Source: Synergistales bacterium
Lineage (GTDB): Bacteria > Synergistota > Synergistia > Synergistales > Aminithiophilaceae
Reading direction: 5' to 3'
NCBI GenBank assembly: GCA_018433595.1
Contig: JAHDQY010000009.1
Span: forward strand, 246,967 to 310,966
DNA length: 64,000 nt
The notes beneath the pieces are model-generated. The model was not told where the DNA came from. It searched no databases and saw only the letters and a list, made by a program, of their open reading frames with translations. A program made the position numbers and the translations under genes. Below, in pieces: positions 41,141 through 49,516 of this stretch. Each line of letters starts with the position of its first letter. The stretch's first letter is position 1.

Positions 41141-42459
41141 CTGGAGGCCTCATTGAAACGGTCAACCCTGAAACGGTGCAGAGAAAGGGGCATCTCCTTG
41201 GAAATGCCTGCTTTCCGCCTGGCAATGTCTATCTGGGCTTCCACGGTGTCGACACCTTCCAGATCGGGCAAAAGAACCCCTCGGCGACCCCGGCTCTCAA
41301 CGATCACACCCCAGCACCGGGGATCCAGAAGGGAGAGGTCGGTGATGGGTTCGGGTTTAGACAGGACGTCGACGGAGAAAGACATGGAGGGTAATTCGCC
41401 GGCTGAGAGAGGGTTAAAGCGGGGGTCATGACAGGCGGCCATCACCGCATTGGAAAGAATCTCCTCTCCTAACGTATCTGAAGCGGGTTCCACGGTGCCC
41501 ATGCAGCCTCTGAGATCGCCGGAACGGCTCTTGATGGAGACAAAACAGGCTGCGGTCTCAGACCAGAATGAGGGGTGTGAAATCTCTTTTCGCGCCTCTC
41601 CGGGAGGAAGCTGGTGGCCGGTCTCGAGGAGGTGTTCCACCGCTCTTCGGGCCAAGAGTGTTTCAGGATAACCGAAAAGAACCGAGGCGGTCAGGTAACC
41701 GACCCCGAAGGGCCACTCGTGGGAATGAAGCGACAAAGGAAAGCTTCCGGCCAACCCTAACAGAATAAGAAAGGAGTTCAAACCACAATGGCCTGCGTGA
41801 GAAACAACCTTCGAGGATAAAGCGAAGAGAGGTTCCGGTGAAGATCTGCTTGCGGCTTCCTCAACGGCCTTCTCGAAAAGCGGGCCTTCAGGGCGAAAAC
41901 CGTAAGGGCCGTCATGAGCAAGACAGTGAGAGAGATCACCACTGGCAAGGAGGCCCCATCTCCCCTCGCCCCCGAAAGAACGAAGCCTTCGCCCCAAAGC
42001 GAAGGCCTCCTGTGGCGTCAATCCGACGGCATTAGCTACAATCGCCTTCTGGCCGGTATGAAGCAGGGAAGAAAGCATCGTCAGAGGGACAACGATTCCG
42101 TGATCGAGAGGGCAGATCCGGCTTGTGCTCAGGAAGGGTTCCATCGTCAACCCGACGTGGTCGGCCAAACGACGGGCCTCTTCGGGAGCTCCGGAAAGGC
42201 GGACTGAGATCGAGGGGGCTCCGAAAGAGGCAAGGTCGCCCTCAAAGAGGTCACTGCCATCCAGCACCAGGGCCTCGGCATAACGGAAATGGGGGGAGAA
42301 GAGAAGGAGATGATCGACGGTCTGAGGCTCCAGGCGTTGACGAAGAAGCTCAAATCCGAGAAGGGTCTTCTCGGCACCGTGCCGGCGTGCTCCCCCGACT
42401 TGAGGGACAACAACCGGCGGATGAGGGACAAAAGCAGCCCACACCCACATTCTCCTCAC
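41137..42459 (-). CDS. MEMO/LigB-like plus AMMECR1 fusion (AmmeMemoRadiSam proteins B and A)
   Basis: 440 residues. Residues about 1-265 resemble the MEMO or class III extradiol dioxygenase fold (AAFVPHPPVVVPQVGG, LLFSPHFRYAEAL, DHGIVVPLTML, ASGDLSHCLAHDGPYGF). Residues about 275-440 are AMMECR1 (LRGCMGTVEPAS, AACHDPRFNPLSAGEL). Both domains are usually separate genes or this same fusion. The start is GTG 42459. Together with amrS this makes all three parts of the AmmeMemoRadiSam set. Function unproven in any organism to my knowledge. Confidence 0.87.
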   Translation of the reverse strand: MRRMWVWAAFVPHPPVVVPQVGGARRHGAEKTLLGFELLRQRLEPQTVDHLLLFSPHFRYAEALVLDGSDLFEGDLASFGAPSISVRLSGAPEEARRLADHVGLTMEPFLSTSRICPLDHGIVVPLTMLSSLLHTGQKAIVANAVGLTPQEAFALGRRLRSFGGEGRWGLLASGDLSHCLAHDGPYGFRPEGPLFEKAVEEAASRSSPEPLFALSSKVVSHAGHCGLNSFLILLGLAGSFPLSLHSHEWPFGVGYLTASVLFGYPETLLARRAVEHLLETGHQLPPGEARKEISHPSFWSETAACFVSIKSRSGDLRGCMGTVEPASDTLGEEILSNAVMAACHDPRFNPLSAGELPSMSFSVDVLSKPEPITDLSLLDPRCWGVIVESRGRRGVLLPDLEGVDTVEAQIDIARRKAGISKEMPLSLHRFRVDRFNEASR

Positions 42460-42511
42460 CTACCTTGTGTTCAAGCCCTGCATGCAAATCCCACAATCTT
42501 GCGACAGTTCT

Positions 42512-42520
42512 ATTCTACCA
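42512..42520 (-). promoter_or_regulatory. extended -10 promoter for the AmmeMemo-hutH operon
   Basis: On the minus strand TGGTAGAAT (42512-42520), a TGn-extended -10, about 53 bases before the GTG start. No good -35 is seen at 17 bases. It lies in the only sizeable gap between queA and this operon. Confidence 0.45.
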
Positions 42521-42548
42521 TAGGAGCGTAGAAAGGTATACGTGAAAC

Positions 42549-43589
42549 TCAAAGAATCAACATGGCGTCGCCGAAGGAAAAAAAACGATAGCCCGTCGCC
42601 ACGGCGTGGCGATAGCTTGCCATGGTCTTCTCGTGACCGAGGAAAGCAGAGACGAGCATGAGCAGGGTGCTCCTGGGCAGATGGAAGTTGGTTACCATGG
42701 CATCGACAGTGCGGAAGCGGTAGCCCGGGTAGATGAAGAGGCGGGTATGGCGGACTCCCGGCGAAAGAGTCCCCCTTGCGTCAGAGGCGGATTCGAGGGT
42801 TCGCACTACAGTGGTGCCGACGGCAATGACCCTTCCCTTCGAGCGATGGGTGCGTTCAATGGCGTTGACGGTCGATTCAGGCAAATCACACCACTCCTCG
42901 TGCATCGGATGGAGGCGGATGTCTTTTTCCTTGACGGGTCTGAAGGTCCCCAGCCCTACATGCAAAGTGACGTGAGCCTGCTGAACGCCCTTTGCCTCGA
43001 TTTTTTCGAGCAGGGAACGGGTGAAATGCAGCCCTGCCGTGGGCGCCGCCGCTGAGCCCTCCTCCACGGCGTAGACCGTCTGGTAGCGATCACCAGGTGC
43101 TTTGTTCCCGTGAATGTAGGGCGGAAGGGGCATTTCGCCGTAGGTTTCGATATAATCACGGGCCTTCCGCTCTCCCAAAAAGGAGATTTCCCGCGTCCCC
43201 TCCCCTTTCACCTGGCCGATGAGGACCTCTTGCCCTTCAGCGAGGCTTACGATAGTTCCAGGCGGCAATCGACGGCCCGGGCGCACCAAGGACTCCCAAC
43301 GGCACCATTGGGAGTCGTAGGGCTTGAGGAGGAGTATTTCCACCTCCGTTGTCCCTTTCTTTTTGACCCCCCTTAATCGAGCCGGGAGCACCTTGGTGTT
43401 GTTGAGAACCAGGAGGTCTCCCGGCCGCAGCCATTCAGGAAGGTCGAAAAAACGGCGATCCATGAAGAGGTCGTTCTGGCGGGTGACGACAAGGAGCCGC
43501 GAGCGATCTCGCGGCTCTACGGGGTTCTGGGCGATCTGAAATTCGGGAAGATCAAAATAGTAGCTATCGGGGTCAAATAGATCAGTCAA
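42549..43589 (-). CDS. queA: tRNA preQ1(34) S-adenosylmethionine ribosyltransferase-isomerase
   Basis: Converts preQ1 in tRNA to epoxyqueuosine using SAM as ribosyl donor. Family sequence is clear: LLVLNNTKVLPARL, TAGLHFTRSLLEKI, HVTLHVGLGTFRPV and TNFHLPRSTLLMLVSAF. 346 residues from TTG 43589, with gcgaggtg upstream; the longer frame to 43751 is not supported. Last gene of the nadE-yebC-ruv-spoIID run; tgt is not adjacent. Confidence 0.95.
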   Translation of the reverse strand: MTDLFDPDSYYFDLPEFQIAQNPVEPRDRSRLLVVTRQNDLFMDRRFFDLPEWLRPGDLLVLNNTKVLPARLRGVKKKGTTEVEILLLKPYDSQWCRWESLVRPGRRLPPGTIVSLAEGQEVLIGQVKGEGTREISFLGERKARDYIETYGEMPLPPYIHGNKAPGDRYQTVYAVEEGSAAAPTAGLHFTRSLLEKIEAKGVQQAHVTLHVGLGTFRPVKEKDIRLHPMHEEWCDLPESTVNAIERTHRSKGRVIAVGTTVVRTLESASDARGTLSPGVRHTRLFIYPGYRFRTVDAMVTNFHLPRSTLLMLVSAFLGHEKTMASYRHAVATGYRFFSFGDAMLIL

Positions 43590-43617
43590 CGAGGCACCTC
43601 GCAAAGTTGTGGCGGTT

Positions 43618-45003
43618 TCAGTATATTTGCTTGATTGTCGTTCCAGGGTAGTAGTATCCCAAAATTTTCTCAGCTTTCCAGCCATTATCGGCCATGGCTT
43701 TCGCTCCCCACTGAGACATGCCGACGCCGTGCCCCCAGCCACGTCCTTCAAAAACGAAGGTTCCGGAGGCGGGTCTTTTCGGAGAAACCGGAGTCGCCGG
43801 GCGGGGCTTTGCGCCGGGCCGAGAACGCACCAGAGCTTTTTCCAGATAAGCCGAACGCGTTTCAGGCCTTAAAAGCATATCCATCAGCTCATCTTTTGTG
43901 AAGGCGCCTTCCTGGGTCAGCTTGATCAGAAGTTCCGGATCGTTCCGGTTAATAGCCCTTTCCGGCTCTTCGGCAGTTATGGATGGCAGAGGGAGAAGGG
44001 GTTTGCCGAATTCTTCTGTGGTTGAGCCGGCAGAACCCCTCATCTCGAAATAGGTGCTCCGGATGATCTTGGGATCGGCCGCCATCCGAAAGGCGTGGCT
44101 CTTGACCGTGGCTGTCCCGGCTGTGCCGTTGACGCGAAGCAGGACGGCTCTCCCTCCTCGATCTCTTTCGGCCACAGAGAGAGCTGTCACGTCACCGACG
44201 TTGACGCCCATTTTTCTGACGATGGAGGTAACCTGAGAGGCCGACAGCGTTGTTTTCCAGGTTTCGTGGGGAGATCGCGAAGGGAAGGGCTCCTGTTGTG
44301 CGATAAGGTAGGGGCGCGTGCCTCCCCAGACGTCGCGGACGTCGGCTGTCCATCCGCCTGAATCTGAGTGGTAGGGGGTCAGTGCGGGCTGCCCCTGCCA
44401 GAGGACCACCATGCCCTTTGTTGCGCTGATACCCCGGTCAAGCATCGCATCTTCGGCGTTGACGCCGCGGTAAACCTGGGCGTTTTGACTGTCATCGAAG
44501 TCGTATCCTCGCGTTCCGCTCCGGTTGGCATGAGAAATCGCATACGTCCTGGCCACTATGGCCTGGGCGCGAATGGCCTCCATGGGCCAGGCGGGGTTGA
44601 TCTCCATTTTGAGGACACCACGAAGATACTCTTCGACATTGATGACGTTGACGATGATCCAGCCCTCTGAACCGCGGCGAAGCTCGATCTTGCCTCGATA
44701 GGGTCTTCCGTTCCAGGCGATGGGAACCTTGGAGGAAACGGCAAGGGGATTCTGAAGTTTTTTCCCTGAGACGGCTACCGTTCCATCTCCGTTGAAATTC
44801 ACGGCGATCTTTGTTCCCCCATTGACGGAATGTCCCCTGCCGTCGACGAGGGTCATGGCCGAAGACGAAGAAAGCGTTCCACTACTCTTCCCGCTGCCGA
44901 TTCGGACGCGCAACATCTGCGGAGCCGCTTCGACGGAGAGGGCGAAAAGGAGAAAGGCGACGATCAGAGAAAGGAAAGGCAGGCCCCCGAATTTTAACTT
45001 CAT
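43618..45003 (-). CDS. spoIID: SpoIID/LytB-domain secreted protein
   Basis: 461 residues with a signal peptide (about 1-26, ending SVEA before APQ) and a SpoIID domain: GWIIVNVINVEEYLRGVLKM. The likely catalytic Glu is E134 in LKMEINPAWP, before AQAIVARTYA. In Bacillus SpoIID is a lytic transglycosylase acting on denuded glycan. No sporulation genes are present here, so it more likely acts in wall turnover or septal cleavage. ATG 45003 follows aggggtg; the frame opening at 45510 only overlaps ruvB. Confidence 0.88.
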   Translation of the reverse strand: MKLKFGGLPFLSLIVAFLLFALSVEAAPQMLRVRIGSGKSSGTLSSSSAMTLVDGRGHSVNGGTKIAVNFNGDGTVAVSGKKLQNPLAVSSKVPIAWNGRPYRGKIELRRGSEGWIIVNVINVEEYLRGVLKMEINPAWPMEAIRAQAIVARTYAISHANRSGTRGYDFDDSQNAQVYRGVNAEDAMLDRGISATKGMVVLWQGQPALTPYHSDSGGWTADVRDVWGGTRPYLIAQQEPFPSRSPHETWKTTLSASQVTSIVRKMGVNVGDVTALSVAERDRGGRAVLLRVNGTAGTATVKSHAFRMAADPKIIRSTYFEMRGSAGSTTEEFGKPLLPLPSITAEEPERAINRNDPELLIKLTQEGAFTKDELMDMLLRPETRSAYLEKALVRSRPGAKPRPATPVSPKRPASGTFVFEGRGWGHGVGMSQWGAKAMADNGWKAEKILGYYYPGTTIKQIY

Positions 45004-45038
45004 AATGTCACACCCCTTTGTCCGGATCCGGAAGAGTC

Positions 45039-45263
45039 TCAATGTAGCCAGCGTCTCACGATATAAGCGAGCAGAGAGAAGAGAGCGCTGACAACAATCA
45101 GCGAGGTAACGGGAAAAAAGAAGCGAAAGCCTCCTCGCACAATGACGATGTCTCCAGGAAGACGACCGAGAGGGATGTGTAAACGCGTCCCTAAAAGGAG
45201 ACCGGTTCCTGCGAGAAAAAGGAACAGCCCTGCCAGTATCAGGAGGCGTCCCAGTGAAGACAT
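45039..45263 (-). CDS. DUF2905-family small membrane protein
   Basis: 74 residues with two hydrophobic helices (about 7-25 and 46-67) split by RLPGDIVIVRG, the sequence I recognise as DUF2905. Function unknown. It often follows ruvB, as here, starting 2 bases after the ruvB stop (ATG 45263, gaggag upstream). Confidence 0.82.
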   Translation of the reverse strand: MSSLGRLLILAGLFLFLAGTGLLLGTRLHIPLGRLPGDIVIVRGGFRFFFPVTSLIVVSALFSLLAYIVRRWLH

Positions 45264-45265
45264 TT

Positions 45266-46321
45266 TCAACTCTCCTCTGCGGACATGTCGCCGTCGAGAA
45301 GTTCAAGCTGCTCCCCCCAGCTCGAAGGCAGGTGAACTCCCAGATACTGAAAGGCCTTTGCCGTCCCTCTTCTTCCTCGCGGCGTCCTTTCCAAAAAACC
45401 TTTCTGAATGAGGTAGGGTTCGTAGATATCTTCAATCGTCTGGGGTTCTTCGTTGAGAGCGGCAGCCAGCGTAGCCAGCCCAACCGGTCCACCTGAAAAA
45501 AGTTCGACAACAGCTCTCAAAAGACGACGATCCCCTTCGTCCAGCCCCAGAGCATCGACGCCGAGCATCACCAGGGCTTCCGACGCCAGGGGTACGTCAA
45601 CAGCAGGTGCATGGCGAACCTCAGCCACGTCGCGGACGCGGCGCAGAAGTCTCAGGGCCACCCTCGGCGTGCCTCGAGACCGCCCGGCGATTTCCATCGC
45701 CGCATCCTCAGCGAGCTCGAGACCGAAAAGAGTCGAAGCCCGAAGCAGGATGTCCCGAAGTGATTCCTGCCGGTAAAGTTGGAGCTGTTCCACGATACCG
45801 AAGCGAGCCCTCAGAGGCGACGTCAAAAGACCAAGCCGTGTCGTCGCTCCGATCAGGGTGAAAGGGGGAAGCTGAAGGCGGATGCTGCGGGCGAGGGGAC
45901 CCTTGCCGACAACGATATCGAGAGCGTAATCCTCCATTGCAGGATAAAGAATCTCCTCCACGACAGGTGAAAGGCGATGGATCTCATCGATAAAAAGAAC
46001 GTCGTTATACTGGATATTCGAAAGGATTGCCGCCAAGTCCCCAGCTCGTTCAAGAGCGGGTCCGGAGGTGAGACGGATCTGCCCTCCCATTTCCTGGGCG
46101 ATGATTCCGGCGAGGGTCGTTTTTCCGAGCCCTGGGGGACCGTAAAAGAGGGTGTGATCGATAGGCTCCCCCCGCTGGCGGGCGGCCTGGATAAAAATGG
46201 AGAGTTTTTCGCACATCTCCTCTTGGCCGGCAAACTCCTCAAGGTTCCGCGGACGAAGGGTGCCTCCCTCGTCACCGCAGAGGCGAGTGGAATTGACGAT
46301 CCTTTCGATTGCGTCAGCCAA
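45266..46321 (-). CDS. ruvB: Holliday junction branch migration helicase RuvB
   Basis: AAA+ motor driving branch migration with RuvA. Walker A GPPGLGKT (61-68), Walker [11 protein letters not shown], sensor 1 [18 protein letters not shown], and a C-terminal winged helix. 351 residues, of normal length. Follows ruvA by 11 bases. Confidence 0.97.
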   Translation of the reverse strand: MADAIERIVNSTRLCGDEGGTLRPRNLEEFAGQEEMCEKLSIFIQAARQRGEPIDHTLFYGPPGLGKTTLAGIIAQEMGGQIRLTSGPALERAGDLAAILSNIQYNDVLFIDEIHRLSPVVEEILYPAMEDYALDIVVGKGPLARSIRLQLPPFTLIGATTRLGLLTSPLRARFGIVEQLQLYRQESLRDILLRASTLFGLELAEDAAMEIAGRSRGTPRVALRLLRRVRDVAEVRHAPAVDVPLASEALVMLGVDALGLDEGDRRLLRAVVELFSGGPVGLATLAAALNEEPQTIEDIYEPYLIQKGFLERTPRGRRGTAKAFQYLGVHLPSSWGEQLELLDGDMSAEES

Positions 46322-46332
46322 GAAGGGTCACC

Positions 46333-46938
46333 TCAGTTTCTTTTCAGCTCTCGAAGGGCCTCTTGGAGCCAAAGACCTTCATCAGCCACTCCGTCCTTCA
46401 GCCTCAAAGAGGCCCGATTCAGGCCGACATTCGCTTCAGACCGGGTGAAGCCAAGGCCGAGAAGAGCCTCCAAAACCACGGAAGAAATGTCGCAGGGAGC
46501 ACGAGCCCCCCCCTTTGTTTCTTCTCCCGGGAGGAAGAGAAATTCATCCAGCTTCCCTTTCAGCTCAAAACAGAGCCTTTCGGCCGTTTTTTTACCGATG
46601 CCGGGTACATTGGAAAGGAGGGAAACGTCGCCTTTTTCTATGGCTGTAACGAAATCACCCACCCTCAGCGAGCGCAAAAGCGAAAGGGCAGTCTTGGCCC
46701 CAATTCCCTTGACTGCAGTGACCTTTCGAAAAAGGAGCCGTTCTGTGTCATCGGCAAAACCGTAGAGAACCGGTCCCGTCTCAAGCAATTGCAGCACGAC
46801 CTCAATTTCAGCTTCGTCACTGACTCTGCAGAGCTCCTCGCAACGCCTTGAACAGAAGATTTCGAAGCCCAGGCCGGAAACATCGATAACGACAGACGAC
46901 TCCCCTTTTTCAAGAATTCGTCCCCGTATTCTTCTCAG
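46333..46938 (-). CDS. ruvA: Holliday junction protein RuvA, apparent CTG start
   Basis: Tetrameric junction-binding partner of RuvB. The N-terminal OB-fold (RRIRGRILEKGESSVVIDV), the helix-hairpin-helix pair (GIGAKTALSLL and PGIGKKTAERL) and the C-terminal UBA-like domain (ALLGLGFTRSEANVGL) are all in one frame. No ATG, GTG or TTG precedes the OB-fold. CTG at 46938-46936 makes a CTGA overlap with the ruvC stop and gives 201 residues, the normal length; CTG 46941 is the alternative. The first ordinary start, GTG 46797, would cost about 47 residues. Confidence 0.88.
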   Translation of the reverse strand: MRRIRGRILEKGESSVVIDVSGLGFEIFCSRRCEELCRVSDEAEIEVVLQLLETGPVLYGFADDTERLLFRKVTAVKGIGAKTALSLLRSLRVGDFVTAIEKGDVSLLSNVPGIGKKTAERLCFELKGKLDEFLFLPGEETKGGARAPCDISSVVLEALLGLGFTRSEANVGLNRASLRLKDGVADEGLWLQEALRELKRN

Positions 46939-47462
46939 CAGAACCGACCACCTCCATCGATAGGACGCTCCAGGCGCATGATGGCCAGTGCGGCAATGGC
47001 AACGGCAAGGGCATCAGCAGCGTCGTCAGGACGAGGTGGCATCTCAAGCCCCAAGAGGCGTTGAACCATGCCCTGAACTTGCTCTTTATCAGCTCTTCCA
47101 TGGCCGCAGACAGCCAGCTTAACCTCACTGGGTTTGGGCTCAACGAGGGGTAATTTGCTCCTGGCTGCCGCCAGTAAAACCACCCCTCTGGCTTGCCAAA
47201 CCATTGCAGCTGTCGTCGTGTTCCGGCCGAAAAAAAGCTGTTCGACCGCGACAAGATGAAGGTCGCTCCGTTGAAACAACTCCCCCAGGCGTTCGTCAAG
47301 AGTTAAAAGCCGCTCCGAAAGTGACAATTTCGGTGATGTCTCAATGCACCCGAAACCGAGGGAAACAAGGCGATTCCCCCTTTGATGAACCAAACCGTAG
47401 CCGGTGCGGCCAAGCCCTGGATCAATGCCTAGACAGAGCAAACCTCTATCGTCAATCCTCAA
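46935..47462 (-). CDS. ruvC: Crossover junction endodeoxyribonuclease RuvC
   Basis: Holliday junction resolvase. Opens with LCLGIDPGLGRTGYGLV, including the first catalytic Asp; VAVEQLFFGRN and the C-terminal DDAADALAVAIAAL carry the remaining acidic residues. 175 residues from TTG 47462, overlapping yebC by 11 bases; a second TTG nearer the motif is possible. Confidence 0.94.
   Translation of the reverse strand: MRIDDRGLLCLGIDPGLGRTGYGLVHQRGNRLVSLGFGCIETSPKLSLSERLLTLDERLGELFQRSDLHLVAVEQLFFGRNTTTAAMVWQARGVVLLAAARSKLPLVEPKPSEVKLAVCGHGRADKEQVQGMVQRLLGLEMPPRPDDAADALAVAIAALAIMRLERPIDGGGRFC
46951..46955 (-). promoter_or_regulatory. ribosome-binding site for the CTG start of ruvA
   Basis: GGAGG (in GGAGGTGG on the minus strand) lies 9 bases before CTG 46941 and 12 before CTG 46938, within the last codons of ruvC. 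It supports initiation at CTG rather than at the internal GTG. Confidence 0.6.
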
Positions 47463-48207
47463 GGCTTGCCATTACTTCATCGGGAATATCGAAGTTGGCG
47501 GTTACGCTCTGTACGTCATCGAGATCCTCAAGCAGATCAAGGAGCCTCAGAAGTTTTGATGCTGTCGCCTTGTCGCCGACGCTGACCGTGTTTTTCGGCG
47601 TCATCTGCACATCGGCGGAATCGATATGGTAGCCTGCCTCCGCTAAAGTTTTTCGAACTTCCGGAAAAATGGAGGGATCTGAATAGATGGTGAAGGTGCC
47701 GTCTTCGTTGTTTTCGACATCCTCGGCACCTCCCTCAAGGGCGTTCATCATCAATTCATCCTCATCAAGCCCTTCGCCGGATACCATAATGACTCCGCGT
47801 CGTTCGAACATCCAGGCGACACAACCGGCTTCTCCGAGAGATCCCCCATTGCGGCTGAACGTGAAGCGCAACTCGGAGCTGGCACGGTTTTTGTTGTCAG
47901 TAAGGGCTTCGACAAGGATAGCGACACCGCCGGGGCCGTAACCCTCGTAATAGATCTCTTCGTAGCTTTGGCCATCGAGATCGCCGGAGCCCTTCTTGAT
48001 GGCGCGATCGATCGTGTCGTTGGTCATATTCGCCTCTTTGGCTTTATCGATCAAAGCTTTGAGGCGCACATTCATGGAGGGGTCGGCGCCGCCCTCTTTG
48101 GCTGCCACCATAATGGCTCGAACAAGTTTCTGAAAGACGGCACCCTTTTTAGCATCCTGGGCGGCTTTGCGATGTTTGATATTGGCCCACTTGGAATGTC
48201 CCGACAT
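47452..48207 (-). CDS. yebC: YebC/PmpR-family protein (TACO1 type)
   Basis: 251 residues beginning MSGHSKWANIKHRKAAQDAKKG, the family signature, with YEEIYYEGYGPGGVAILVE. Family members are described as transcription regulators and recently as translation factors easing polyproline stalls. Directly upstream of ruvCAB, as in many genomes. ATG 48207 follows ggag. Confidence 0.95.
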   Translation of the reverse strand: MSGHSKWANIKHRKAAQDAKKGAVFQKLVRAIMVAAKEGGADPSMNVRLKALIDKAKEANMTNDTIDRAIKKGSGDLDGQSYEEIYYEGYGPGGVAILVEALTDNKNRASSELRFTFSRNGGSLGEAGCVAWMFERRGVIMVSGEGLDEDELMMNALEGGAEDVENNEDGTFTIYSDPSIFPEVRKTLAEAGYHIDSADVQMTPKNTVSVGDKATASKLLRLLDLLEDLDDVQSVTANFDIPDEVMASLED

Positions 48208-48239
48208 GATGTATCTCACTCCTCCAAAAGGCAAATCCC

Positions 48240-48980
48240 CTAAAATAGACACCGGGGAGGGAAATTGCGTTTATGCTCGGAACGAGTCCGTGCTTTCTCA
48301 ACGAAAGCGCGAACATCGGCATCGGCGGACCCGAGAGTGAGATAGCGGTCAAGGGCTTCGTAAGAGACGCCCATTTCGCTCTCATCGGTCTGGCCGGGCC
48401 AGAGCCCTGCGGATGGAGGTTTATTGATGATGCACTCGGGTATACCTAGATGGCGGGCGACGGCGAGTACCTCACCTTTCAGAAGGTCGACGAGGGGAAG
48501 GAGGTCTGAACCGGAATCTCCGTATTTCGTGAAGTACCCGACAGTCCATTCGACACGATTGCTGGTACCGCAGACGAGAAACTCCCGAGGCTGACCTATC
48601 GCGTAAAGGGTTGTCATACGGAGCCGGGCCTTCATGTTGCCCAGAGAAAGGGGTGTCCCCAGCACCTGCTCTTTCGGGGGGAGCGATGACCGAAGCAGAT
48701 CGAAAACGGGACCAAGATCAACTGTCTCTGTCGGAAAACCAAAGGCGGAAGCGAGAACAAGGGCGTGCTCCTGATCCTGGGGATCGCTGTGACAGGGCAT
48801 GACAAGCCCCAGCATCGACGCGCCGCAGATGCGGTGCAGCATGACAGCCAGCACCGACGAATCCACTCCTCCGCTCAATCCGACAACAGCCCCCTTAGCC
48901 CCGGCGGACCGAAGCTGTCTTTTCAGCCAGGCTTCAATATGACTGACGATTTTTGCCGGATCACGGTAAACGACGTCCAT
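48240..48980 (-). CDS. nadE: NAD+ synthase (ammonia-dependent type)
   Basis: ATP-pyrophosphatase that amidates deamido-NAD. P-loop GLSGGVDSSVLA near residue 37, GTSNRVEWTVGYFTKYGDSGSDLLPL and PPSAGLWPGQTDESEMG. 246 residues without a nitrilase domain, so it uses free ammonia, which fits an amino-acid fermenter. It opens the run continuing to queA. Complements nadD and nadK. Confidence 0.94.
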   Translation of the reverse strand: MDVVYRDPAKIVSHIEAWLKRQLRSAGAKGAVVGLSGGVDSSVLAVMLHRICGASMLGLVMPCHSDPQDQEHALVLASAFGFPTETVDLGPVFDLLRSSLPPKEQVLGTPLSLGNMKARLRMTTLYAIGQPREFLVCGTSNRVEWTVGYFTKYGDSGSDLLPLVDLLKGEVLAVARHLGIPECIINKPPSAGLWPGQTDESEMGVSYEALDRYLTLGSADADVRAFVEKARTRSEHKRNFPPRCLF

Positions 48981-49103
48981 GATTATCCCCCCTCTCCCTA
49001 TTCGCAGCCTACACTGACGCCGATAATTTTATCATAACGGCGACAAACCGTGTCTGAGATAGCTCTGATATGATGATCGCAGCGATCTCAGGTCTGGCGT
49101 AGA
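48981..49103. other. gap upstream of nadE with weak hairpin
   Basis: The 536 bases between nadE and argF hold, apart from this part, only the doubtful zinc-ribbon frame and the argF terminator. Here I see AT-rich TATGATAAAAT on the minus strand near 49027-49037 (a possible nadE -10, no good -35) and an imperfect 12-base repeat (49053-49064 with 49081-49092) that could form a hairpin after the small gene. No RNA gene is recognised. Confidence 0.3.
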
Positions 49104-49434
49104 TTACCCTCTTGCTTGGGCAACTGCTATCACATCAGCAAGGAGAACGAAGAATAAGCCATCTCTTCGGAAGAAACGGAGGTGCTTCGTCTTGGCATGC
49201 CGATCTCCAGGGAGTTTCTGGGACAGTTTTTCGTATTTCCTCATGAGGCCGACGGCCTCAGACTCAGAGGGCTCAATCTGAAGGAGCGCATCCTCCGGGC
49301 CGGCGTAAAGAGGGCCCTTCAATAAGCACAAGAACCCTGCTTCGACAGAAAGGGCATTTTTCGGGCCGATTCTTGCTCTCAAACTCGTTGCGGCAAGAGG
49401 GACAACGGTATCGGCGCTTCGTTTTTTCCTCCAT
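49104..49434 (-). pseudogene. possible frameshifted small zinc-ribbon gene
   Basis: ATG 49434 opens a 53-residue frame, MEEKTKRRYRCPSCRNEFES, with a second CPFC, a rubredoxin-like zinc ribbon; it stops at 49273. A second minus-strand frame runs to 49104 and, from about 49312, reads LYAGPEDALLQIEPSESEAV and ends VLLADVIAVAQARG, which also looks coding. Joining the two by a one-base shift near 49310-49320 gives a protein of about 110 residues. It may be a real short gene plus noise, a frameshifted gene, or a sequence error. Confidence 0.4.
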
Positions 49435-49450
49435 TTCGCTCACTGCCTTT

Positions 49451-49496
49451 CAAAAAGAGACATCCCCCTGGGGGTATTATACCCCCAGGGGGATGT
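49451..49496 (-). terminator. intrinsic terminator of argF
   Basis: Perfect 17-base stem (49460-49476 and 49480-49496) with a 3-base loop. On the minus strand it is followed by CTCTTTTTG; on the plus strand by six T, so it can act both ways. It lies 20 bases past the argF stop. Confidence 0.85.
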
Positions 49497-49516
49497 TTTT
49501 TCTTGCTTCTTCGTTC

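Noticed and set aside
40241..41431. Long open frame (396 residues) on plus opposite amrS and AMMECR1
   Set aside because: Spans two convincing minus-strand genes and shows no domain.
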